From Agrocybe praecox (Eukaryota > Basidiomycota > Agaricomycetes > Agaricales > Agrocybaceae): a DNA stretch of 16,514 nucleotides. Made by a program: the position numbers and the translations under genes. The stretch lies in the NCBI GenBank assembly GCA_964017145.1, contig CAXHKQ010000285.1, positions 1 to 16,514 of the forward strand, read 5' to 3'. Below the pieces are notes generated by a model. It did not search any database, was not told where the DNA came from, and was given only the letters and a program-made list of their open reading frames with translations. Below are positions 11,701 through 16,514 of the stretch, in pieces (the first letter of the stretch is position 1; each line of letters opens with the position of its first letter).

Positions 11701-13789
11701 TCAAGCGCGCCAAAGTTGGGCCGGCAGGGGCGACAGTCAGTTTGGCGGCGACGCCACAGCGGGTCGCGGTTGGGGGTGCGATGAGGCAGGTGAATATTAG
11801 TCAGGCGGCGGTTGCGGCGGCTCAGCAGCAGCAGCAGAAGGGCGGAAACTCGTTCCAGGAGATCTCGATAGTGCGGAAGGTGACGACGCTTGGAGGAGGG
11901 GCTGGAGGGGCGGCGTCTCAGTCGACTGGTGCAGTGGTGGCGGCCGGTCGAATGGGCGGCGCCCAGGCGCAGGCGAGGGGGAAAGGTGAGTGACTGGGTT
12001 TTATTGAGGACGCTAATTTCGAGTGTCACGTTCATGACATCCACGTAGAAGAATTGTCAGAAGTCAGAATTGAGAAAAATCAGTCTTACAAAGTCACAAG
12101 AATGTTTTCAGATTGCACACATACAATACCAAGTTAACAAGTCACTTGCTGGACTTCGTATGAGAAAAAACCATCTTTCTTCTCTGCTCTGCTGAGTTTC
12201 GTATTTTTGGTCAAAGTAGTTCTAAAAAGACTGGCCTTTGAACAAGATGACGTCCAAAAAGTACGTTTAAAGATTAGGTTAAAAAGACTAGTTTTTCATT
12301 GTTATTGTGCAATAATCATGACCAAATAACAATTGTACAACATTTATCAATAGATTTAGAGTTTCTCTATCGATGGGCCATTGGCCGAGACAGAATCTTG
12401 ACAATATTTTTTATCTGGGAAATATAGATTGTTTAATTCGAGTGAAATAATTGTTTTTCTAAGGACCATAAAATACAAACGGCCTATCGAATTGACATAA
12501 AATAAGCATGGGCCGATTAATTTCGAGTTAGGATAATGAAGTATCTCAAAATGTCAGAAAAGCCGCAAAAATATGAAAATCTATTGAGACATAACATTTT
12601 GAAACAATCTTTTGAGAACTACGTTGACCACTACTACATGGTTCACTAAGTCCCGGGAAAATCGGTGTTATGGTTCCACCACTCTCAATTCGATAACATT
12701 TTCCGGAAGAGTCATCTTTTAAAAGAGGAATAAAAAATTGTCATGACATTACATAAAGTAGTTTGAAAGTTATGCCGTTTATTGTAACACGCGGTTCATC
12801 AAATACGGGTAAATGGAGAAGAGAAAATTTAGTTTTTTGATGTAGCACTGTTTTCTAATGGGAAAAGTGCGACTGGAGCCAAAACATGTAATATTTCGTC
12901 TGGTGCAGCTTCTTCCCCATCCGTAAACAAAAATCGCAATTGTTTTCTGAAACTCCTGCTATTTGGGCACCGAAGACGGTTACTGACGAAAACATCAATA
13001 AGTAAAGATTCCTGATTCCCTAAAGATACGAAAACTATGTTCAGACATATCGTGCATGCGATGTTGGGTATGCAAGAGCATTTTGCGGAGAGGGTGCCGC
13101 GATTACGCAAAACATGCCTATTGTCGAAAACAACAAATGTCGATAATTTAATGATTGGCCTATGAATTGTGATCTCATTCACGGTTTTATCCGTATTCAG
13201 CCCTCAGTAACTATTATCAATTTCCAAATTCAAAATGGTGTCTCCAAGGAAAGATTGATGCAGTATAATCCGCGAAAAATTGTGACTTGGCAAGGGTTAG
13301 CGCCAAATACTTTTCGAAGGTGATCTTGATATTTCAGGATCGCTGGATTTTGGCTATCTGCCTATATTGAGACTATGTAGCGAAACCAAAAAAGTGTGCA
13401 TCAGAAAGTTTTTGTTTTCATCACTTTTCACGGGACTTGGTGAACCATGTAGCAATATGAAACTCAGCAGAGCTATAGAAGAAACATGGTTCTTTCGAAT
13501 ACCAAAATATTTTGTTTATTTAGAGCACCCAGTTCTGAGCAAATGAGCTACAAAGACCAGCAGACTCAGTAATATAATGCTTTTTTTTCACAATAAAAAA
13601 GAAAATTGTGTCACAATTGAGACAAATCGGTCCTTTATAGTCCCAAGAATGTTTTCAGATTGAGTCTACACATCGAACTGTTGTAGTTCTCTCTCAAAAT
13701 TATATTCATAAACTAACTTTCTGCTATTTCTCTTCCGATCCGCAGCCAAGCAACCGCAGCAAGTCACCGGCATAGTGAAACTCGACTAA
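1..13789 (+). CDS. ATRX: ATRX/XNP-like SNF2 chromatin-remodelling ATPase, six exons visible, 5' end outside window
   Basis: Joined exons are <1-2779, 4045-4388, 4469-5708, 6438-6643, 8399-11985 and 13746-13789; every junction keeps the reading frame. The product has both SNF2 helicase lobes: motif I MGLGKT, motif II DEGH, motif III LTGTPIQNN, motif V SAKAGGQGINL and motif VI RVFRLGQ. ATRX rather than RAD54 or ARIP4 is indicated by KPHQVDGVKFM, ILAHCMGLGKTLQ, SMVNFIKPSFLG, SFRVVDEQQIDRHYSM and, after the helicase, YHEHDSLL. In known members the protein is a nuclear ATPase that acts at heterochromatin, in vertebrates with DAXX and histone H3.3. The visible part is about 2,730 residues, against about 2,490 for human ATRX and about 1,300 for Drosophila XNP. 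The excess lies in the disordered N-terminal and C-terminal parts. The initiator Met and any ADD zinc-finger domain would lie upstream of the window. One -1 frame break occurs in exon 5 near 11043-11054. Confidence 0.93.
2103..2168 (+). other. Candidate SUMO-interacting motifs in the N-terminal region
   Basis: Residues 701-722 read DCISLSSDTDLEELDEDVVE and continue VP. A short hydrophobic core (CISL) followed by Ser and Asp, and a second core (VVEV) preceded by acidic residues, both fit the general pattern of SUMO-interacting motifs, which are a hydrophobic four-residue core next to acidic or phosphorylatable residues. They stand out from the surrounding poly-Ala and acidic tracts. ATRX-pathway proteins work in SUMO-rich nuclear bodies in vertebrates, so the idea is sensible, but it rests on motif shape alone. 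Confidence 0.35.
3109..3647. repeat. Interspersed repeat, copy A, in intron 1
   Basis: This copy is collinear with 5906-6348 in intron 3. Shared landmarks in order are CCCAACGGGCAA, TCTTGAGAT, CATAATGTGCA, GATGATCTCAAGACCGCC followed by TAACGGCAACCGA, GAGTATTTAATACCAAG, TTTCGAGAATTAG, ATATATGATGTGATTTCAAA and finally ATCTTGTTT. Identity is high in blocks, with small indels. Near the 5' end a 14-bp perfect inverted repeat (3138-3151 with 3174-3187) can form a hairpin. The 3' part has two copies of a unit built around CTCACAACATCTCAAT and its complement. No coding capacity is visible, so this is probably a non-autonomous element of unknown family. Confidence 0.82.
3581..3618. repeat. 19-bp perfect tandem duplication
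   Basis: The unit GCTACGGCGAGATAGATCT occurs twice head to tail, at 3581-3599 and 3600-3618, with no mismatch. It lies near the 3' end of repeat copy A and is absent from copy B, so it arose in or was gained by this copy. Confidence 0.9.
4045..4388 (+). CDS. ATRX: Exon 2: first helicase lobe with DEGH box and LTGTP motif
   Basis: This exon encodes residues 927-1040 plus split codons. It starts DVNEKLRVLREWQ, continues with GCLLIGYEAFRTLVFY, which matches the ATRX IIGYEMYRNL region, and carries the Walker B variant DEGH at 4271-4282 (residues 1002-1005). DEGH is characteristic of ATRX and close relatives, where many SNF2 proteins have DEAH or DEGH. Motif III LTGTPIQNN is at 4352-4378. The donor GTAAGT at 4389 leaves one base T, which pairs with AC of exon 3 to give Tyr in NNLKEYYSMVNF. 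Confidence 0.95.
4389..4468 (+). other. Intron 2 (80 bp)
   Basis: This short intron has donor GTAAGT at 4389-4394 and acceptor TTTCTCCCACAG ending at 4468. Read-through would meet a TGA at 4424-4426. Removal restores the conserved run NNLKEYYSMVNFIKP, so the junction is firm. Confidence 0.95.
4469..5708 (+). CDS. ATRX: Exon 3: inter-lobe linker and complete second helicase lobe
   Basis: This exon encodes residues 1042-1453. It begins with SMVNFIKPSFLGTEKEF and the coupling region YANPIRIGQHKDS, then VQRREAALLKTFLP followed by EKYEYVLFIPMT. A low-complexity linker of about 65 residues (4867-5065) includes a run of Ala. The conserved WWKSFV (5074-5091) marks the return to the fold. Motif IV is KCLVFSAFVAVLD, then YYRLDGKT, motif V SAKAGGQGINL (5428-5460) and motif VI QNIFRVFRLGQ (5518-5550, arginine fingers at 5530 and 5539). 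The exon ends with QAMSFRVVDEQQIDRHYSM and AELAELYT, diagnostic of ATRX. The donor is GTGAGT at 5709. Confidence 0.96.
5709..6437 (+). other. Intron 3 (729 bp)
   Basis: The donor is GTGAGT at 5709-5714, and the acceptor TTTCTCTCTTCTTCCAG has a strong pyrimidine tract ending at 6437. The junction is AC+T, a Thr codon. About 60% of the intron is the interspersed repeat copy B (5906-6348). No gene is seen. Confidence 0.9.
5906..6348. repeat. Interspersed repeat, copy B, in intron 3
   Basis: This is a homologue of 3109-3647 in the same orientation. It keeps the opening CCCAACGGGCAA, the inverted pair TCTTGAGAT (5922-5930) with ATCTCAAGA (5974-5982), GAGTATTTAATACCAAG, ATATATGATGTGATTTCAAA and the closing ATCTTGTTT (6332-6340). 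It is shorter than copy A because the duplicated CTCACAACATCTCAAT unit is reduced. The left arm of its hairpin is degraded relative to copy A, as expected of an older or separately diverged insertion. Confidence 0.8.
6438..6643 (+). CDS. ATRX: Exon 4: conserved post-helicase ATRX segment
   Basis: This exon encodes residues 1455-1522. It reads LTIPDYAERPTPVRPYDNVL, then ASLLRNFSELVYK and YHEHDSLLEQNSEQDLSEEE, then KADAWAAYEKD. The run YHEHDSLL followed by an acidic helix with EEE..AW..YE is the hallmark just after the helicase in animal ATRX proteins (human YHEHDSLLDHKEEEELTEEE). This exon is the firmest evidence that the gene is ATRX/XNP and not another RAD54-like remodeller. The acceptor at 6437 and the donor GTGAGT at 6644 give phases 2 and 1. 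Confidence 0.94.
6714..6789. repeat. 33-bp near-perfect duplication in intron 4
   Basis: A 33-bp unit beginning GGCCCGAACCGTGAA and ending AACAAGGTTGT occurs at 6714-6746 and 6757-6789 with one mismatch (T/C). The copies are separated by 10 bp (TATAATATTG). Its GC-rich core contrasts with the AT-rich intron. Confidence 0.9.
7097..7318. mobile_element. Foldback (inverted-repeat) element in intron 4
   Basis: The left arm 7097-7152 (GCTTTGCGTTTC...AGCAC...GTGCATATGGGAAAGC) is the imperfect reverse complement of the right arm 7266-7318 (GCTTTTCCATATGCAC...GTGCTAATGTGAAACGC). The interior continues the symmetry, with GCAAAGCGAA near 7161 facing TTCGCTTTGC near 7253, and has extra copies of CGAAACGCA. 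The whole 220 bp can form a long hairpin. Open frames on both strands here are a by-product of the symmetry. It looks like a small MITE or foldback insertion; the family is not recognised. Confidence 0.72.
8050..8245. repeat. Degenerate short repeat zone before exon 5
   Basis: Variants of CTCGTAA or TTCGTAA alternate with TTAGCTCTTT, AGCTTATAAG or TCTCTTTTAAC at spacings of about 20-45 bp (for example near 8056, 8091, 8123, 8153 and 8217). Units are imperfect, so this is likely an old tandem array or the decayed end of an element. Confidence 0.4.
8399..11985 (+). CDS. ATRX: Exon 5: very long Ala/Gln/Ser/Pro-rich C-terminal tail, with one frame break
   Basis: The exon starts NQYQIQLNSIGDSFGQ directly after the exon 4 sequence. 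One frame is open from before 8399 to TGA 11077-11079. The frame 1 nt earlier is open from the CAG run at 11043 to the donor GTGAGT at 11986 and joins the last exon in phase. The protein is low-complexity: Gly/Ser/Asn/His-rich first (8410-8800), then poly-Gln tracts near 8811, 9535, 9713, 10380, 10975, 11373, 11410 and 11824, and many Ala/Ser/Thr runs. Less biased islands include DKDLLMISQMYNTPYASLLN (about 8662-8721), KNFNMGIVYPSKSTPK, RIVRRVIGNNVMSVTA, RKRKLPAGMEQMPSVSITEI (11644-11703, with a basic KRKLP patch) and NSFQEISIVRKVTTLGG. Human ATRX also ends in a Gln-rich tail, but a much shorter one. An in-frame ATG at 8317 leaves open a separate transcript starting within intron 4. Confidence 0.8.
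11028..11079 (+). other. Frame break inside exon 5 (-1 shift in a CAG run; ATGA overlap)
   Basis: Upstream, the frame reads AGAKIVHNSSSSLRPKRQP and ends at TGA 11077-11079. In the -1 frame the same bases read SQQQQQSSPQTPAMIRSRN and continue open for about 300 codons. The change of frame is best placed in the CAG repeats at 11043-11054, where a lost base would be easy. The stop TGA overlaps an ATG (11076-11078) of the downstream frame. No canonical X_XXY_YYZ slippery heptamer is present. A phase-0 intron 10951-11045 (GTGCGT...ACAACAG, 95 bp) would also restore the frame, but it would remove plausible coding sequence. Confidence 0.85.
11986..13745 (+). other. Intron 5 (1,760 bp)
   Basis: The donor is GTGAGT at 11986-11991, and the acceptor TCTTCCGATCCGCAG ends at 13745. 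The junction G+CC makes an Ala codon. If the intron is retained, the protein would end two residues later at TGA 11991-11993. It contains two inverted-repeat pairs and a 47-bp direct repeat, listed separately. The minus-strand open frame 12829-13182 (117 codons) has no domain I recognise and lies inside the repeat structure, so I do not call it a gene. Confidence 0.85.
12069..13662. mobile_element. Possible inverted-repeat element in intron 5, flanked by a 47-bp direct repeat
   Basis: Outer inverted arms are 12161-12200 and 13459-13498 (shared core TCTGCTGAGTTTC and its complement GAAACTCAGCAGA). Inner arms are 12634-12661 and 13425-13452, 28 bp with two mismatches (CTACATGGTTCAC and complement). 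The order is nested, as expected of one foldback structure with extra DNA in the left arm. Outside them, 12069-12115 and 13616-13662 are direct copies (about 40 of 47 bases the same, ending AAGAATGTTTTCAGATTG). Whether this is one transposon with duplicated flanks or several overlapping insertions cannot be settled here. Confidence 0.55.
13746..13789 (+). CDS. ATRX: Exon 6: last coding exon and stop
   Basis: This exon carries 44 coding bases: two bases complete an Ala codon, then KQPQQVTGIVKLD and TAA at 13787-13789. The Gln/Pro-rich start continues the style of exon 5 (…ARGK-A-KQPQQ), and the phase fits only the -1 frame of exon 5, which supports that frame as real. Lys-Leu-Asp is the C terminus. 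No NLS or other motif is visible in this short piece. Confidence 0.8.
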
Positions 13790-14360
13790 TTTGGACACTT
13801 TGGACGGGCGAAGCAAGTGTAGCACTGAACACACCCAACACACACAAACACATTCGAATATAATAACCGCGATGCATATATTATCATATGTCTGTCTATA
13901 TAATATAAACAAGGTATACAATTACATTGTAGAACACTATCCCCCATCTCTATGAAGTTCCGCTCAGCGCAATTACCGCATACACAAAAACATATGGCTA
14001 ACCAATATAATTGCTTGTCATTGTTTTAGTGCGCTCCCCACAATGTTGTGTCCCCCCTATTTAGTATGTAAGTGTGTGCGAGAGCTCGTGTGTGAACGAG
14101 GAGTATGTGAGAAGGTGTGAGTGAACTTGATGTGAGTGTGTATAAGTGAGTGTGTGAGTGTATATGGAAACAACCACCAGTTTGTAATTTATTTATTGTA
14201 TTTTTGGTTGAATTCAGATTTTATTGTATTTATTACAAGAATAATAATGGAAGTGTATTCGATATGGTGTTTGTGGCGGAAGATGAGCAGTGCATATGTG
14301 CTGTTACATATTACATGTGAATTAGCTGAATTAATAAACTAAACTGCACTACAAAAATAT
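13790..14360 (+). other. 3' untranslated region
   Basis: AT-rich sequence follows the TAA stop with CACACAAACAC-type and then GT-rich stretches (GTGTGAGTG and relatives, about 14067-14165), which could bind GU-rich RNA-binding proteins. It ends with a canonical poly(A) signal at 14333 and a T/G-rich stretch (TCGTTCGTTTGTTTC, about 14369-14383) of the kind found downstream of cleavage sites. The cleavage position is inferred, not seen. Confidence 0.7.
14333..14338 (+). terminator. Poly(A) signal AATAAA
   Basis: This canonical hexamer lies 544 bp after the stop codon and is followed within about 35-50 bp by a GT-rich element (GTTCGTTTGTTT). It is the most credible end of the ATRX transcript in this window. 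Confidence 0.75.
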
Positions 14361-14697
14361 CTGAATATCGTTCGTTTGTTTCATTTCAAACAATCAACTG
14401 TGCCCATTTCAATTGCAGCTAAATACAAACATTCGTTTTAGATGCTGATGCTGAATATTGAGCATGGTCAGGTCCGAACAATTTGAAACGTGTTATCCTA
14501 ATCTTATTTGATATCCGTGCCTCTATCTTATCTTTTAGATGGAATATATATTGAAGTGAATGTCCCACACGCCTCTTTTCGTGATAACGCTGTTATCAAT
14601 TTGCACCCGATCGAAGTTTGCACACCACAACGAGATTGTGATGAGGATGAGAGTAATAGCACGCTGGAGAGATAACCCGATAATCAGAGCATGGCAA
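14361..14697. other. Intergenic stretch without recognised features
   Basis: This is moderately AT-rich unique-looking DNA between the poly(A) region and the AT-rich block. No open frame of note, RNA gene or repeat is recognised on either strand. Confidence 0.6.
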
Positions 14698-14878
14698 AGT
14701 ACAAATTAAAAAGTAATTAGTAAATACTAATTATATTCTGAAAAAAAGTAATTAAGTAATTAAAGTAATTATTATTATTTTTTTGTAAAAAAAAAATTAG
14801 TCGAAAAAGTATTAATTACTCGAAAAACTAATTAATACTTTTAATTATTAATTATTTTTTAATTACTTTTGGTAGAAC
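14698..14878. repeat. AT-rich TAATTA block, left
   Basis: It is built of AAAGTAATTA, AGTATTAATTA and their complements. The first part (AAAAAGTAATTAGTAAATAC) is roughly the reverse complement of the end (TTTTTAATTACTTTTGG side), so the block is partly palindromic. The same vocabulary returns at 16309-16514. Confidence 0.75.
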
Positions 14879-14979
14879 GATGGGGGACTGTGCTTGATGC
14901 TTGGACCCATGATTTCGCGCATGCAACGTGCTGCGCGCGTATTCTAGAGCACGCAGCGCATTTGCTGTCCCGTGTTTTA

Positions 14980-15381
14980 AACAATCACCCCGATTCACGA
15001 AACCAACTTGCAATTAGCTAGGCCTTATTTTGGCCTTCAAGGCCTTATTTCGTAATTGTGTGCTAATTTGGTATTCACCAAAGTGAAATGTTAAGTTCGA
15101 AAACGGTGCTCTGCAGCAGCTTGTACAGACCTTTAATATCACCTGTAATATCAGACGTATACATAACCTCGAATCATGCACGACGCGACGTGATTGGTCG
15201 GAGCACGACGCGCGACGCACGAAAAGAGAGAGAGAAGAGCGAAAATGGTGGAAGCTTTTTCTTGTTTCGTGAATACCAAATAACAAGCGACTTGCTAGGC
15301 CTTATTATCACGACCTAGCTCCGACCTAGAAATTTCTGGCTAGGACCTTGAAATTTGGTTTCGTGAATCGGGGTGATTGTT
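14980..15381. mobile_element. MITE-like element with perfect 27-bp terminal inverted repeats
   Basis: Left end 14980-15006 (AACAATCACCCCGATTCACG then AAACCAA) is an exact reverse complement of right end 15355-15381. A second inverted pair lies inside: ATTTGGTATTCAC at 15066-15078 and GTGAATACCAAAT at 15269-15281. AGGCCTTATT occurs near 15020, 15040 and 15297. The 402-bp length, perfect ends and lack of coding capacity fit a non-autonomous DNA transposon. No clear target-site duplication is seen, because the flanks GTGTTTTA and GCGTGCGA do not match, so the true ends may lie a few bases inside. Confidence 0.8.
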
Positions 15382-15461
15382 GCGTGCGAGCGTTGGTGCA
15401 AGTTCCCTTCATGCATGGATTTCGTCGCATTCGCCGCCGTCATTAGGCAATGTGGGCGTTA
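15382..15461. other. Spacer between the two inverted-repeat elements
   Basis: These 80 bp include ATGCATGGATTTCGTCGC and a CG-rich GCCGCCGTC run. No feature is recognised. It is either flanking DNA or the outer edge of the element to its right. Confidence 0.4.
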
Positions 15462-16308
15462 TTGTGGGGTTTATTCAAGTAGACGTGGTAATATGGAATT
15501 TATTGTGAATATTATTCAACGAAGTGGAAAGTGGACTGCACCATATTATTAGTTATGGCCTATGGCCCCTAAACGGACTACCAACAGGCACATTTCTTTT
15601 CGTCGCGACCAGGCAGACATATCGTATAGAACGTATGATCCCGATCCCATACTGCACCGCACTCACATCTCACAGCTCGAATCGAGTAGTCAAGCACGGC
15701 ATATTTCGCACTGCAGCTACCGATGTGGTGAGCCGGCGAACATGAAACAGTGACCGTATAATGACGACCAGCGGAAGTAGGCGCAAACGCACCAGCCTTC
15801 TCGCAGCACGCCGAGCGAATAAATCGCATCGTATGCTCGCAGTGCAACAGCTGTGCTGCGCGTCGCGAGATGACTAGATTCGAGCGGGTGCGGGTAATTA
15901 TTATATGGTCAACATGTTATGCTCGCCTGATTGATTGCCAAATCGGGAATTGCACTTGCACGCCCGGACAGATTAGTCGATTCGTATAATCGGAACGCAC
16001 TGCGCACGCACCAGCGAAGACGTCAGCGTGCTTTCTATACGATATGTCTGCCTGGTCGCCAGAAAACAAATGCGCTCACAAGTACGGGCGTTGGTCCTCC
16101 GCTCAACATCTGCTTTACGTACTGCGAGATATTATGCAAGACGTGATCATACGGACAATGCGTTATGACTGCCTGGTCGCGACAAAAAGGAATGTGCTCG
16201 CATGGTCCTCCGTTTAGGGGCCATATCTTATAATTATTTGGCGCAGTAGATTTGCACTTCGTTGAATAATATCCACAATAATTTCCATCTACTTGAATAA
16301 ACCCACAA
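15462..16308. mobile_element. Element with long inverted arms (about 165-180 bp)
   Basis: The left arm 15462-15640 and right arm 16145-16308 are imperfect reverse complements. Shared blocks, read inward, are TTGTG.GGTTTATTCAAGTAGA, GATATTATTCAACGAAGTG (one mismatch), ATGGCCCCTAAACGGA, then CACATT and GTCGCGACCAGGCAG, and CGTATGATC. The right half holds a second copy of the inner block at about 16034-16106 (TCTATACGATATGTCTGCCTGG). The middle (15641-16030) has only short open frames. It is therefore a non-autonomous element with long inverted repeats, possibly a decayed DNA transposon; no transposase is seen. Confidence 0.78.
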
Positions 16309-16514
16309 AGTATTAAGTAGAATAAATAATAAGTGAAAAAAAAGTATTTAAAAAAGTATTTAGTAAAAAAAAGTATTTAGTAGAAAAAACGTATTAATTA
16401 GAAAAAAAAAGTATTAATTAGAAAAAAGTAATTAATATTTAGTAAAAATTGAATTACAAATAAAGTAATTAGTATTTAAAAGTATTAATTACTTTTCAGA
16501 GAAAAGTAATTAGT
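16309..16514. repeat. AT-rich TAATTA block, right, cut by window end
   Basis: It repeats of AAAAAAGTATTTAGTA, AAAGTATTAATTAGAAAA and AAAGTAATTAGT run to the last base. The vocabulary is the same as at 14698-14878, so the two blocks may be the outer ends of one larger composite insertion, or simple-sequence DNA shared by both places. The window ends inside it. Confidence 0.7.

Noticed and set aside
12829..13182. 117-codon minus-strand open frame in intron 5
   Set aside because: Its composition is more protein-like than other shadows, but it has no recognised domain, lies inside the inverted-repeat structure and has no promoter or splice support. It could be a transposon fragment, not callable.
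15578..15847. 89-codon minus-strand open frame in the downstream repeats
   Set aside because: It overlaps the left inverted arm, has no recognised domain and no sign of expression.

Overview
The window is eukaryotic (metazoan) genomic DNA. One large intron-containing gene on the + strand fills positions 1 to about 14,360, followed by roughly 2.1 kb of repeat-rich flanking DNA. The exons are GC-rich, the introns and flank are AT-rich, and every intron has GT..AG ends with a GTGAGT or GTAAGT donor. Long Ala/Gln/Ser/Gly/Pro and Asp/Glu tracts in the protein, together with short inverted-repeat elements in the introns, suggest an invertebrate, perhaps an arthropod. I cannot name the taxon from sequence alone.

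The gene is a SNF2-family chromatin remodeller of the ATRX/XNP group. Six coding exons can be joined with matching phase: <1-2779, 4045-4388, 4469-5708, 6438-6643, 8399-11985 and 13746-13789. The 5' end lies before the window. Exon 1 carries a long acidic, disordered N-terminal region, an ATRX-type pre-helicase segment and helicase motif I. Exon 2 carries the DEGH box and the LTGTP motif. Exon 3 carries the linker and the whole second helicase lobe. Exon 4 carries the conserved ATRX segment after the helicase (YHEHDSLL). Exon 5 encodes a low-complexity tail of about 1,190 residues, and exon 6 the last 14 residues and the stop. Protein residue numbers below count the first complete codon (position 3) as residue 1. 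About 2,730 residues are visible.

The reading frame of exon 5 is broken once. One frame is open to a TGA at 11077-11079, while the frame that splices properly into the last exon is the -1 frame, entered inside a CAG run near 11043-11054. A missing base in the sequence is the simplest cause. A small intron, a real mutation or recoding are alternatives.

The introns hold interspersed repeats. Introns 1 and 3 share a homologous element of about 0.45-0.55 kb, intron 4 has a foldback element and a 33-bp duplication, and intron 5 has a set of inverted and direct repeats. Downstream of the poly(A) signal (14333) are a MITE-like element with perfect 27-bp terminal inverted repeats (14980-15381), a second element with inverted arms of about 165-180 bp (15462-16308), and AT-rich TAATTA-type blocks on either side of both. 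I see no second protein-coding gene, no RNA gene and no CRISPR array. I found no convincing new multi-gene system. The points most worth checking are the frame break, the very long C-terminal tail and the repeat families.
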